Source: Deltaproteobacteria bacterium (GTDB lineage Bacteria > Chloroflexota > Dehalococcoidia > Dehalococcoidales > BS750m-G39). From it: a stretch of DNA of 64,000 nucleotides. The notes beneath the pieces were generated by a model that made no database searches, was not told where the DNA came from, and worked only from the letters and a program-made list of their open reading frames with translations. The stretch is taken from the NCBI GenBank assembly GCA_030603275.1, contig JAUVYB010000002.1, forward strand, positions 50,943 to 114,942, written 5' to 3'. The position numbers and the translations under genes are program-made. Positions 34,503 to 43,000 of this stretch are shown one piece after another; position 1 is the stretch's first letter, and each line of letters begins with the position of its first letter.

Positions 34503-35675
34503 TTGAACCAGAAGGTTGCCGAGCCGAAACCAGCCGTTAATATCAATGATGACTACTGCAGCCGCTGTACTATCTGCAGTTCTCTCTGCCCCTATGACGC
34601 CATTACCCAGGACCGTGATAATAACAAAATGGTCCTGGATATCGAGAAGTGCCAGGTGTGCGGTATCTGCTACTCCGCCTGCCCGGCCAAGGCTATCGAT
34701 ACCATCTACTACAGCAGCGGTTCGGTGCTTAAATACCTGGATAAAGTAAGGCCGCAGTATAAGAGCGATACCCTGGTTATCATGTGCAAGGGCAGCGCCC
34801 CCGACTTCAGCGAGGTGGGCAGGCTCTTCGGGGTAAAAGACTTTATCCCGCTTTCCGTCCCCTGCGTGGGGCGTATTTCCGAAGAGGTGCTGCTGGGGGT
34901 GCTGGTGGCGGGGATAAAGAAGATTAATATCCTGGCCTGCGACGAGGACTACTGCCGCTTTCACCGGGGCAGCCCGCTCACCGGGCGACGTACCATCGCC
35001 CTCAACCGCATGCTGGGGCAGCTGGGCTACGGTGAAGAAGCCATCACCCTGAAGCGCAACAGCCTTAAAGTTACGGTGGATAAAGACCTCTGCATCGCCT
35101 GCGGTAACTGCGTCTACTACTGCCCCTATAACGCCCCGACACTAACCAGCGCGGGGGGGATAAGCTTTGACCTGGATGCCTGCCGGGGGTGCGGCCTCTG
35201 TGTCGCCCTCTGCCCGGCCTTTGCCCTCGACCTGGAGAACTGGGAGAGGGATAGAATTTCAGATTTGATTCCGCAATTGCTGGCGGAGATGAAGCCGCCT
35301 AAAATCCTGGTCTTCCGCTGCCAGTGGGCGGTCTATCCCCCCTTAAACGGGGATATGAGCCCCAATATCGGCACCATAGAGCTGCCCTGCGCCGGACGGG
35401 TTGAGGCCCTTCACGTGCTGGAGGCCCTGCAGAACGGCGCCGACGGCGTTATGGTGGTGGCCTGCTCCGAGGATGACTGCAAGCAGGAAAAGGTCAGCGC
35501 CAAATCCGAGTGGGTGGTGACCCGGATAAAGGAAAAATTAGACCAGATAGGCCTGGGCGATAAGATTAACTTCGCTTCGGTGTCCCCCCGCTACCCGGGG
35601 CAGGTGGAGGAGAAAGTACGGCAGTTCCGCCAGAGCCTGGAGGGAGCCGGGGCCGATAAGGGGGAAAATAAATGA
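34503..35675 (+). CDS. Tandem (ferredoxin-MvhD)x2 fusion protein (390 aa)
   Basis: The protein is a duplicated unit. Residues about 18-65 hold two 4Fe-4S motifs (CSRCTICSSLCP, CQVCGICYSACP) and about 95-165 an MvhD-like part (MCKGSAPDF, VPCVGRI, ACDEDYC). The order is repeated at about 195-240 (CIACGNCVYYCP, CRGCGLCVALCP) and 265-340 (FRCQWAVYPPL, LPCAGRV, ACSEDDC). The start codon is TTG. It could form a multi-cluster wire between MvhD and an oxidoreductase, taking the place of HdrA's ferredoxin part. That role is inference. Confidence 0.88.
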   Translation: MNQKVAEPKPAVNINDDYCSRCTICSSLCPYDAITQDRDNNKMVLDIEKCQVCGICYSACPAKAIDTIYYSSGSVLKYLDKVRPQYKSDTLVIMCKGSAPDFSEVGRLFGVKDFIPLSVPCVGRISEEVLLGVLVAGIKKINILACDEDYCRFHRGSPLTGRRTIALNRMLGQLGYGEEAITLKRNSLKVTVDKDLCIACGNCVYYCPYNAPTLTSAGGISFDLDACRGCGLCVALCPAFALDLENWERDRISDLIPQLLAEMKPPKILVFRCQWAVYPPLNGDMSPNIGTIELPCAGRVEALHVLEALQNGADGVMVVACSEDDCKQEKVSAKSEWVVTRIKEKLDQIGLGDKINFASVSPRYPGQVEEKVRQFRQSLEGAGADKGENK

Positions 35676-36313
35676 TTGTAACCACGCTTAAACCACTGGA
35701 CGAGATTTTGGAGTCCATATCCCCCTACCGCAAGATACTGATTGCCGGCTGCGACGGCTGCACCCAGCCGCCCCGGGGCATAAGGGAGGCCAAGACTTTA
35801 AAACAGCTGCTGGAGCTGGCCGGTCAGCTCAAGGGCAAGGAATTTGAGTTTAAGGTAACCTCGGTGGTCAAGCAGTGCGATTCCGTCCTGACCACCTCGG
35901 CGATAAAGCCCTATGTGGAAGATATAGAAGCGGTGCTCTCACTGGCCTGCGGCGCCGGGCCGCAGACGGTGGCCGAGTTCTTCCCCGACCTCCCCGTCAT
36001 CCCGGCGCAGAACTCCCATTTCATCGGCATTGACGACCGGGAGGGAGGCGCCATGTTCGACAGCTGTGCCGCCTGCGGCGACTGTATCCTGGCCCTCACC
36101 GGCGGTATCTGCCCGGTTACCCGCTGCTCCAAGGGGCTGCTCAGCGGCGCCTGCGGCGGCGCCAGCAACGGCAAGTGCGAGCTCGACCCGGAGAGGGACT
36201 GCGCCTGGGAGCTTATCTATGAGCGCCTGAGGCGGCTGGGCAAGCTGGACCTTATCAGGGAACTTACTCCCCCCAAGGACTATTCGGCAAAGGGCTGGAG
36301 GGTGACTCCGTAG
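35672..36313 (+). CDS. metV: MetV-like zinc/Fe-S subunit (MTHFR C-terminal family) (213 aa)
   Basis: It resembles the MetV subunit that partners MetF in anaerobic methylenetetrahydrofolate reductases: LIAGCDGCTQPPRGI near the start, VVKQCDSVL, LSLACGAGPQTVAEFF, and the Cys cluster CAACGDC...CPVTRCSKGLLSGACGG. It overlaps the tandem ferredoxin-MvhD gene by 4 bases. No metF lies in the window, so it may act with a distant MetF or serve as a redox subunit of a different complex. Confidence 0.82.
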   Translation: MIVTTLKPLDEILESISPYRKILIAGCDGCTQPPRGIREAKTLKQLLELAGQLKGKEFEFKVTSVVKQCDSVLTTSAIKPYVEDIEAVLSLACGAGPQTVAEFFPDLPVIPAQNSHFIGIDDREGGAMFDSCAACGDCILALTGGICPVTRCSKGLLSGACGGASNGKCELDPERDCAWELIYERLRRLGKLDLIRELTPPKDYSAKGWRVTP

Positions 36314-36328
36314 CAGTGGGGTAGGCTG

Positions 36329-38635
36329 ATGGTGCTGATTAGAGCGGGGAGACTGGCGAGGATAAAAGTGCGGGGGGTGGTGCAGGGGGTGGGCTTCAGG
36401 CCCTTTGTCTACCGGCTGGCTCATCAGTATCATCTCAACGGCCGGGTGCGCAACACCTCGGGCAGTGTTGACATTGAGGTTGAGGGGGCCGGGAAAGCGG
36501 TACGGAATTTCATCAATGACCTCGAAACTAAAGCCCCGCCCGTGGCCCGCATCGAAAACATTAAAGCCACCTTTCATACCCCCAGTGGCTATACCGAATT
36601 CCGGATTGAGCCGAGCCAGAGCCGGCAGGGGCAATATCAGTTAGTATCGCCGGACATCGCCACCTGCGCTGATTGCCAGGAGGAGATTTTCTCAAGCGAC
36701 GACAGACGCTCTGGCTACCCCTTTACCAACTGCACCAACTGCGGGCCGCGATTTACCATCATCGAGGATATCCCCTACGACCGCCCCAGGACCACCATGC
36801 GTAAATTTAAGATGTGCCCCCAATGCCAGCGGGAGTACGATGACCCCTTAAACCGGCGCTTTCACGCCCAGCCCAACGCCTGCCCCGACTGCGGGCCCGG
36901 TTTAGAGCTGGCGGACAGCGAGGGTAAGCCGGTTGAGAGCAAAAATATTATTAAAACGGCCGGTAGTTTGCTTAAAGAGGGCAAAATACTGGCGGTAAAA
37001 GGGCTGGGGGGCTTTCAGCTGGCCTGCGACGCCACCAGCCAGAAAGCGATAAATACTTTAAGGGACAGGAAGAGAAGACCCTCCAAGCCGCTGGCGGTGA
37101 TGATAAGCAATTTAGAGGAGATTGAAAAGCACTGCCTGGTATCTAAAGAAGAGAGAAAGCTCTTAGAGTCTCCCCGGTGCCCTATTGTCCTTCTGCGGTG
37201 GAAACAAAGCTCGGATATAGCTAAGGCGGTTGCCCCCAAGCTAAAGTACCTGGGGGTGATGCTGCCCTGTACGCCCCTGCACCACCTTTTGCTAAAAGAG
37301 GCCGGCCTGCCCCTGGTGATGACCAGCGGCAACCTGAGCGAGGAGCCTATCGCCGGTGATAACGGCGAGGCCCTGAGAAGGCTTAAAGGAATCGCCGACT
37401 ATTTTTTGATGCATAACCGGGATATCTACGCCCGCTATGACGACAGCGTCTATATGGTCGAGGGGGGCGAGGCGCAAGCTATAAGGCGGGCGCGGGGCTA
37501 CGCGCCCTATCCGGTATTTCTGCCCTTTAAGGCGAAACAGATTTTAGCCTGCGGCGCCGGTGATAAGAACACCTTCTGCCTGACCAGGGACGAGCACGCT
37601 TTCCTGAGCCAGCACATCGGCGACATGGAGAACGAGGAGACGCTGGAGCACTTTGAAAACACTATTCAACTTTATAAAAAGCTGTTCCGTATCGAGCCTG
37701 AAATCATAGCCTATGACCTGCACCCCGAATACCTGGCGACCAAGTATGCCCTTGAAGCGGGGGTGGGTCTAAAGCTGGTGCCGGTGCAGCACCACCACGC
37801 CCATATCGCAAGCTGCCTGGCCGAGAACGGGGTTAAAGAGACGGTTATCGGGGTGGTCCTGGACGGGACGGGCTACGGCAGCGACGGCACCATCTGGGGT
37901 GGGGAGTTTCTGCTGGCCGACTGGAAGGATTTCAAGCGGGTGGGGCATTTAGAGTATGTGCCCCTGCCCGGTGGGGCGGCGGCCGTGAAGAAGCCCTACC
38001 GCATGGCTTTAAGCTATCTCTATACCCTGCTGGGCGAGGATTTTAGCCTGGAGGGTCTGCCGCTTGACGGGCTTAAGACGGCGGAAATAGAGATAATAAA
38101 GCAGCAGCTGAAGCGAAAGATAAACTCTCCTTTAACCTCCAGCGCGGGGAGGCTCTTTGACGCCGTTTCCGCCCTGGCCGGGGTGAGGGGAGAGATAGAC
38201 TACGAGGCGCAGGCGGCCATCGAGCTGGAGATGATCGCCCCTGATAGGCCTGATAAAATTAAGACAGATAAAGCGGGGGCTTATCCCTTTTCTATTGTTG
38301 AGGAAGGGGGAATGAGGGTGGTTAAATTACAAGAGCTGCTGCTGGGGGTGGTGGAGGATATTCGGAATAAGGTTCCGGTGCCGGAGATATCGCTGAAGTT
38401 TCATCATACGGTGGCTGAGATAGTGACCGGGATGTGCAAATTGATAGCCAAAGAGAGTAGTATAAAGCGGGTGGGCTTAAGCGGCGGGGTCTTCCAGAAC
38501 CGGCTGCTGCTAAAGCTGGCTGTAGCCACTCTGAAGAGGGAGGGCTTTGAGGTGCTCACCCACCGCCTGGTGCCGGCTAACGACGGCGGCATCTCCCTGG
38601 GGCAGGCGGTGGTTGCCAACTTCGCCGATATTTGA
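36329..38635 (+). CDS. hypF: Carbamoyltransferase HypF (768 aa)
   Basis: It makes the thiocarboxamide group that becomes the cyanide ligand of the NiFe site. An acylphosphatase domain (VRGVVQGVGFRPFVYRLA, about 10-95) is followed by two zinc fingers (CADCQEEI, CTNCGPRF; CPQCQREY, CPDCGPG), a YrdC-like domain (about 205-385, with KGLGGFQLACDA) and a Kae1-like domain (about 395-760, with VQHHHAHIASCLAENG and GLSGGVFQNR). Complete. Confidence 0.98.
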   Translation: MVLIRAGRLARIKVRGVVQGVGFRPFVYRLAHQYHLNGRVRNTSGSVDIEVEGAGKAVRNFINDLETKAPPVARIENIKATFHTPSGYTEFRIEPSQSRQGQYQLVSPDIATCADCQEEIFSSDDRRSGYPFTNCTNCGPRFTIIEDIPYDRPRTTMRKFKMCPQCQREYDDPLNRRFHAQPNACPDCGPGLELADSEGKPVESKNIIKTAGSLLKEGKILAVKGLGGFQLACDATSQKAINTLRDRKRRPSKPLAVMISNLEEIEKHCLVSKEERKLLESPRCPIVLLRWKQSSDIAKAVAPKLKYLGVMLPCTPLHHLLLKEAGLPLVMTSGNLSEEPIAGDNGEALRRLKGIADYFLMHNRDIYARYDDSVYMVEGGEAQAIRRARGYAPYPVFLPFKAKQILACGAGDKNTFCLTRDEHAFLSQHIGDMENEETLEHFENTIQLYKKLFRIEPEIIAYDLHPEYLATKYALEAGVGLKLVPVQHHHAHIASCLAENGVKETVIGVVLDGTGYGSDGTIWGGEFLLADWKDFKRVGHLEYVPLPGGAAAVKKPYRMALSYLYTLLGEDFSLEGLPLDGLKTAEIEIIKQQLKRKINSPLTSSAGRLFDAVSALAGVRGEIDYEAQAAIELEMIAPDRPDKIKTDKAGAYPFSIVEEGGMRVVKLQELLLGVVEDIRNKVPVPEISLKFHHTVAEIVTGMCKLIAKESSIKRVGLSGGVFQNRLLLKLAVATLKREGFEVLTHRLVPANDGGISLGQAVVANFADI

Positions 38636-38659
38636 GAGAGTTAAGAGGAGGGGATTAAA

Positions 38660-39235
38660 ATGAAGAAAACAAAGATGGGACCCCAGCCGATGCTATGGCC
38701 CCACCCCACCGTTCTGGTCGGGGCTGATGTTGACGGCAAGGCTGACTTCGCCGCCGTCGCCTGGACCGGCATCGCCGCCGGCACCCCGCCGGCCGTTTCC
38801 ATCGCCCTGCAGCACCCCCGCTACTCACTTAAGGGCATCCGCCGGAACCTGACCTTCTCGGTCAACGTTCCTTCCCGCGAACTGGTCAGGGAGACCGATT
38901 ACTGCGGGCTTATCTCCGGGGCTAAGACGGACAAGGTAAAAGACTGCCGGTTCAAGGTCTTTTACGGCAAGACGGCCGGCGCCCCGCTTATCGAGCAATG
39001 TCCGATAAACCTGGAGTGCGAGGTTCTGCACATCCTAAATATGGGGAGCCATGCCCTGGTCATCGGCAAGGTGGTGGAGACCCATGTCTCCGAGGACTGC
39101 CTGACCGAGGGCAAGCTGGATATTAGTAAGGTCAAGCCATTCGTCTTTGTCCCCGGCAAATACTACGCCATCGGTGAAGCCTTCGCCAATGCCTTTAGCG
39201 TCGGTAAGGAGATAAAAGAGATTAAGGAGGACTAG
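38660..39235 (+). CDS. Flavin reductase-like FMN-binding protein (191 aa)
   Basis: A split-barrel FMN protein: VLVGADVDGKADFAAVAWTG, PPAVSIALQHPRYSLKGI and FSVNVPSRELV are family segments, followed by DYCGLISGAKTDKV. It follows hypF closely. It may act as a small flavoprotein electron carrier or reductase in the same redox cluster; the substrate is unknown. Confidence 0.9.
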   Translation: MKKTKMGPQPMLWPHPTVLVGADVDGKADFAAVAWTGIAAGTPPAVSIALQHPRYSLKGIRRNLTFSVNVPSRELVRETDYCGLISGAKTDKVKDCRFKVFYGKTAGAPLIEQCPINLECEVLHILNMGSHALVIGKVVETHVSEDCLTEGKLDISKVKPFVFVPGKYYAIGEAFANAFSVGKEIKEIKED

Positions 39236-39239
39236 GGGT

Positions 39240-39475
39240 GTAAAGCCCCTGTGGGGGTAATCTCCCCTTTGGTGGGGGGATAAGGGGAGGGATTAGCCTG
39301 GTTTTTAGAGGGGGTTTTATTTCCCACCCTCCCACCCTACAGAAGTGATACTTCTATCAGTTTCTTTTCACGGGGGGTGGGGGATATCGTCACCACCGGA
39401 CGGGGGTGGGGCAAGAGAGTATAAGAGGCGAAGCCTTTTGGGTGGGTGGGTATGGGAAGAAAAAAAAACTGGTTA
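39240..39475. repeat. Interspersed hairpin repeat, copy F
   Basis: It lies inside the hyp cluster between the flavin reductase and hypC. It has CCCACCCTCCCACCCTAC with AGAAGT-gat-ACTTCT (39341-39355), an incomplete G/C-rich hairpin near 39262-39290 and GGGTGGGTGGGTATGGGAAGA (39440-39460), the box also seen in copies A and B. Confidence 0.75.
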
Positions 39476-39502
39476 AAATGGGGAAGGGAAAGAGAGCTAA
39501 AT

Positions 39503-39730
39503 ATGTGTCTGGCAATTCCGGTATTAATCAAATCAATAGAAGATAAAGAAGCCGAGGCCGAGATTGGCGGTATAACCCGCCGCATCAGCCTCTGGCTCAC
39601 CCCCGAAGCCAAAGTCGGGGACTACGTGCTGGTCCACACCGGCTACGCTATAAATATCCTCGACCAGGGGCAGGCCGAAGAAACGCTAGCTCTGCTAAGG
39701 GAAATAGCCGAAGCCGAGGAGGCCGGGTGA
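39503..39730 (+). CDS. hypC: HypC hydrogenase assembly chaperone (75 aa)
   Basis: The start is the Met at 39503 because HypC needs Cys2 (MCLAIP). The rest is typical: VGDYVLVHTGYAI and LALLREI. An upstream frame to 39446 is in the repeat. It works with HypD to carry the Fe(CN)2CO unit. Its stop overlaps the GTG start of hypD (GTGA). Confidence 0.96.
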   Translation: MCLAIPVLIKSIEDKEAEAEIGGITRRISLWLTPEAKVGDYVLVHTGYAINILDQGQAEETLALLREIAEAEEAG

Positions 39731-40821
39731 AGTATATCTCTGAATTCAGGCGCTCGGAGCTGGCCGAAGGCCTGATTTCCCACATTCAGCACAGCTCTAA
39801 AACGCCGGCGCGCTTCATGGAGTTCTGCGGCGGCCATACCGTGACCATCTTCCGCTACGGCATCCGCCAGGTGCTGCCCGAAACCATCGAGATGGTATCG
39901 GGGCCGGGCTGCCCAATCTGCGTCACCGCCAACGCCGACCTGGATAAAGCCATTGCTCTGGCTCAAATTCCGGGGGTAATCATCGCCACCTTCGGCGATA
40001 TGCTCAAAGTTCCCGGGAGCCGCTCCAGCCTGGAGAAGGCCAAGGCCGAGGGCGCCGAGGTATATACCGTCTATTCCACCATGGACGCCCTGAAAGCCGC
40101 CGCCGATAACCCGGATAAGCCGGTGGTCTTCCTGGGCATCGGTTTTGAGACCACCGCCCCCACCGTGGCCGCTTCTATTTTACAGGCGGGGGAGCAGGGG
40201 ATAAAGAATTATTATGTGCTTTCTTTACATAAACTGTGCCCGCCGGTAATACGGGCGCTGCTCGACGCCGGCGAGGTCGAGCTACAGGGGCTGGTCTGCC
40301 CGGGGCACGTCAGCACCATTATCGGCTCCCACCCCTGGGAGTTTATCGCCAACGAATACGGTATCCCCTGCGTCGTTTCCGGCTTTGAGCCCCTGGACAT
40401 ACTGCAGTGCGTGGACATGCTGGTGGGCCAGGTGGAGAAGGGTCAATCTAAGGTTGAAATCGCCTACCGGCGGGGGGTGCGCCCCGAGGGCAACCGGCAG
40501 GCTTTAAAGCTCATGGAGCAGGTTTTTGAGCCCGCCCCCGCCCGGTGGCGGGGAATCGGAGAAGTTGCCGACAGCGGCCTAAAGCTGAGGGATAAATATA
40601 AGAGCTTTGACGCCGAGGCCAATTTTACCATTGAGCCGGGGCCGGTGGTGGAGCCGGCGGGCTGTATCTGCGGCGAAATCCTGCGCGGTGTCAAGACACC
40701 GGCCGACTGCCCGCTCTTCGGTAAAACCTGCCTCCCGGAGAGCCCGGTGGGGCCCTGCATGGTTTCCACCGAGGGCAGCTGCTCGGCCTACTATTTATAT
40801 GGAGAGGGCCTTGGAGGATAA
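39727..40821 (+). CDS. hypD: HypD Fe-S protein for NiFe cluster assembly (364 aa)
   Basis: Conserved segments: FMEFCGGHTVTIFRYGI, GPGCPICVT, FGDMLKVPGS, GFETTAPT and, near the C-terminus, the 4Fe-4S ligands in CICGEILRGVKTPADCPLFGK with a later Cys. Starts at GTG. Complete. Confidence 0.98.
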   Translation: MKYISEFRRSELAEGLISHIQHSSKTPARFMEFCGGHTVTIFRYGIRQVLPETIEMVSGPGCPICVTANADLDKAIALAQIPGVIIATFGDMLKVPGSRSSLEKAKAEGAEVYTVYSTMDALKAAADNPDKPVVFLGIGFETTAPTVAASILQAGEQGIKNYYVLSLHKLCPPVIRALLDAGEVELQGLVCPGHVSTIIGSHPWEFIANEYGIPCVVSGFEPLDILQCVDMLVGQVEKGQSKVEIAYRRGVRPEGNRQALKLMEQVFEPAPARWRGIGEVADSGLKLRDKYKSFDAEANFTIEPGPVVEPAGCICGEILRGVKTPADCPLFGKTCLPESPVGPCMVSTEGSCSAYYLYGEGLGG

Positions 40822-41815
40822 GATTCTTTTAGCTCACGGCAGCGGCGGCAAGCTTGCCCACGACCTTGTCGAGAAGAGCTTTGTCAAGACGTTAGCCAAT
40901 CCCTTGCTGGATAAGCTGGACGATTCGGCGGTTTTTGAGCTGAGTGGGCGGCTGGCCTTTACCACCGACAGCTACGTGGTCAGCCCCATATTTTTCCCCG
41001 GCGGGGATATCGGCAGGCTGGCCGTCTGCGGCACGGTCAACGATTTAGCCATGAGCGGGGCCAAACCGCTCTATTTGAGCCTGGCTTTTATCATTGAAGA
41101 AGGGCTTCCCCTGAGTGAGCTGGAAAAAATAGTAAACTCGGTGCAGAGGGCGGCTGGGGAGGCGGGGGTAAAAATCGTCACCGGCGATACCAAGGTAGTG
41201 CCCCGGGGCAGCGCCGATAAGCTCTTTATCAATACCGCCGGCGTGGGCGTGATTCCCGACGGAGTTGATATTTCCGGGGATAAGGCCGGGGTGGGGGATA
41301 AGGTTATTTTAAGCGGGGCTATCGGCGACCACGGTATCGCCGTGATGAGCCAGCGGGAGGGCATAAGCTTTGACACCGAACTGGAGAGCGACTGCGCCCC
41401 GCTGGGCGGTCTGGTGGCGGATATGCTCAACGCCAGTCGCAATATCAACTGCCTGCGCGACCCGACGCGGGGCGGCCTGGCGACAACCTTAAACGAGCTT
41501 GCCAGTCAGTCTAAAGTAAGTATAAGGATTGAAGAAAAGGCTATCCCGGTGCGGGAGGCAGTGCTGGGCGCCTGCGAGATGCTGGGCTTTGACCCCCTAT
41601 ATGTCGCCAACGAGGGCAGGCTGGTGGCCATAGTGCCGCCCGAAGATGCCGATAAGGTTCTTAAAGCGATGAAAAAGAATAAGTACGGCAAAGACGCCGT
41701 TATTATCGGGGAGGTGGCGGCAAAGCCGCCGGGGCGGGTGGTAATGAAAACTGTTCTGGGGGCGCACCGCATCGTGGATATGCTGGTCGGCGACCTCCTG
41801 CCGAGGATTTGTTAG
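40799..41815 (+). CDS. hypE: HypE carbamoyl dehydratase (338 aa)
   Basis: It converts the carbamoyl group on its C-terminal Cys to thiocyanate; the PRIC terminus is present. DKILLAHGSGGKLAHDLV opens the family match, and DPTRGGLATTLNEL is conserved. The start is given as ATG 40799, overlapping hypD by 23 bases; a TTG at 40811 with GGAG upstream is an alternative. The longer frame to 40607 is hypD shadow. Confidence 0.96.
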   Translation: MERALEDKILLAHGSGGKLAHDLVEKSFVKTLANPLLDKLDDSAVFELSGRLAFTTDSYVVSPIFFPGGDIGRLAVCGTVNDLAMSGAKPLYLSLAFIIEEGLPLSELEKIVNSVQRAAGEAGVKIVTGDTKVVPRGSADKLFINTAGVGVIPDGVDISGDKAGVGDKVILSGAIGDHGIAVMSQREGISFDTELESDCAPLGGLVADMLNASRNINCLRDPTRGGLATTLNELASQSKVSIRIEEKAIPVREAVLGACEMLGFDPLYVANEGRLVAIVPPEDADKVLKAMKKNKYGKDAVIIGEVAAKPPGRVVMKTVLGAHRIVDMLVGDLLPRIC

Positions 41816-41816
41816 A

Positions 41817-42158
41817 ATGCACGAACTGGCCATAACCCAGAGTATGCTGGATCTGGTCCTCAAGCAGGCCGGGGAGGCGAAGGCTGAGAAAGTGGGCAAA
41901 ATCAACCTGGTTCTAGGGGAGATGACCGGGGTGGTGGGGCGTTGCGTCCAGTTTTATTTTGATTTCCTGAGCAAGGGGACGCCGGCGGAGGGGGCGGCGC
42001 TTGACTTCAAAGTTATTCCGACCACGGCCAGGTGCAGGGACTGCGCCAAAGAATTTGAGCTGGGGGAGTTCGACTGGACTTGTCCCCACTGCCAGAGCAA
42101 TAATATGGAGATAATCGGCGGCAAGGAACTCTTTGTAGAAAGCATCGAGGTGGAATAG
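41817..42158 (+). CDS. hypA: HypA nickel insertion protein (113 aa)
   Basis: It starts MHELAIT with the His2 nickel ligand, and has the zinc site CRDCAKEF...CPHCQSNN. It delivers nickel with HypB. One base separates it from hypE and it is immediately followed by hypB. Confidence 0.97.
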   Translation: MHELAITQSMLDLVLKQAGEAKAEKVGKINLVLGEMTGVVGRCVQFYFDFLSKGTPAEGAALDFKVIPTTARCRDCAKEFELGEFDWTCPHCQSNNMEIIGGKELFVESIEVE

Positions 42159-42809
42159 ATGGAAATCAAGGTGATCAAGGATATCATGGGGGCTAACGAC
42201 CAGATAGCCCGCAAAAACCGGCAGCTTTTTGACAGCAATAAGGTCTTCGTGGTCAACGTGATGGCCTCGCCGGGGGCGGGCAAGACCAGCGTCATCATGG
42301 AGACGATAAAGCGGCTTAGGGGGAAAACCGGGGTGGGGGTGGTCGAGGGTGACATCAGCTCCAGCCTGGATGCCGAAGCCATAAGCAAAGAGGATGTGCC
42401 CGTAGTCCAGATAAATACCGGCGGGGAGTGCCACCTCGACGCCAACATGACCGCCATCGCCCTGGGCGATTTGCCCTTAAAGGATATCGACCTGTTGCTT
42501 ATCGAGAACGTGGGCAACCTGGTCTGCCCCGCCGAGTTTGCCCTCGGTGAAAATATAAAGGTCTTAATCGCCAGCACCCCCGAGGGCGACGACAAGCCGT
42601 TTAAATACCCCCTGATGTTTCACGAGGCCGATGCCGTGCTCATCAACAAGGTTGACCTGCTGCCCTACCTGAAGTTTGATGTCGACGCCTTTGCCAGGAC
42701 TATCCAGGGTATAAACCGGGAGGTGAAAATATTCCCCGTCTCCTGCACCACCGGTGAGGGGATTGAGGAGTGGGTTTCCTGGCTGCTGGGGCGGATGGGC
42801 GAGAAGTGA
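42159..42809 (+). CDS. hypB: HypB GTPase for nickel insertion (216 aa)
   Basis: It has the P loop MASPGAGKTS, EGDISSSLDAEAI, the switch region with CHLDANM, ENVGNLVCPAEF and NKVDLLPY. The His-rich N-terminal nickel store seen in some species is absent. Last gene of the hydrogenase cluster. A GCGGCA/TGCCGC inverted repeat follows at about 42820-42835. Confidence 0.97.
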   Translation: MEIKVIKDIMGANDQIARKNRQLFDSNKVFVVNVMASPGAGKTSVIMETIKRLRGKTGVGVVEGDISSSLDAEAISKEDVPVVQINTGGECHLDANMTAIALGDLPLKDIDLLLIENVGNLVCPAEFALGENIKVLIASTPEGDDKPFKYPLMFHEADAVLINKVDLLPYLKFDVDAFARTIQGINREVKIFPVSCTTGEGIEEWVSWLLGRMGEK

Positions 42810-42839
42810 AAGCGGGGCGGCAGGCGTTTGCCGCTTAAA

Positions 42840-42869
42840 TTGACAACGGTTATCCAAATTTGGTAAATT
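42840..42869 (+). promoter_or_regulatory. Candidate promoter before the FAD oxidase gene
   Basis: TTGACA (42840-42845) and TAAATT (42864-42869) are 18 bases apart. They lie just after the hyp operon, with a 130-base leader to the gene start at 43001. The -10 is a weak match. Confidence 0.4.
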
Positions 42870-43000
42870 GTATGTGTCATCTTGCTTTTTCCGTGGATTA
42901 TGATATATCGCTAAATTACCGACTGGGGGTCGTGACTTTTATTCCTGCTTCTTAGCCCTAAAGGCCCCAGCGCAATTCGCCAGTACAGGAGGTTAAAGAC

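Noticed and set aside
40607..41815. A longer HypE beginning at 40607
   Set aside because: The extra N-terminus is an Arg/Pro-rich shadow of hypD in another frame; family similarity starts at about 40811.
42810..42840. Terminator after hypB
   Set aside because: A GCGGCA/TGCCGC inverted repeat is present but the following TTAAATT is not a convincing T tract, so it was mentioned only in the hypB entry.
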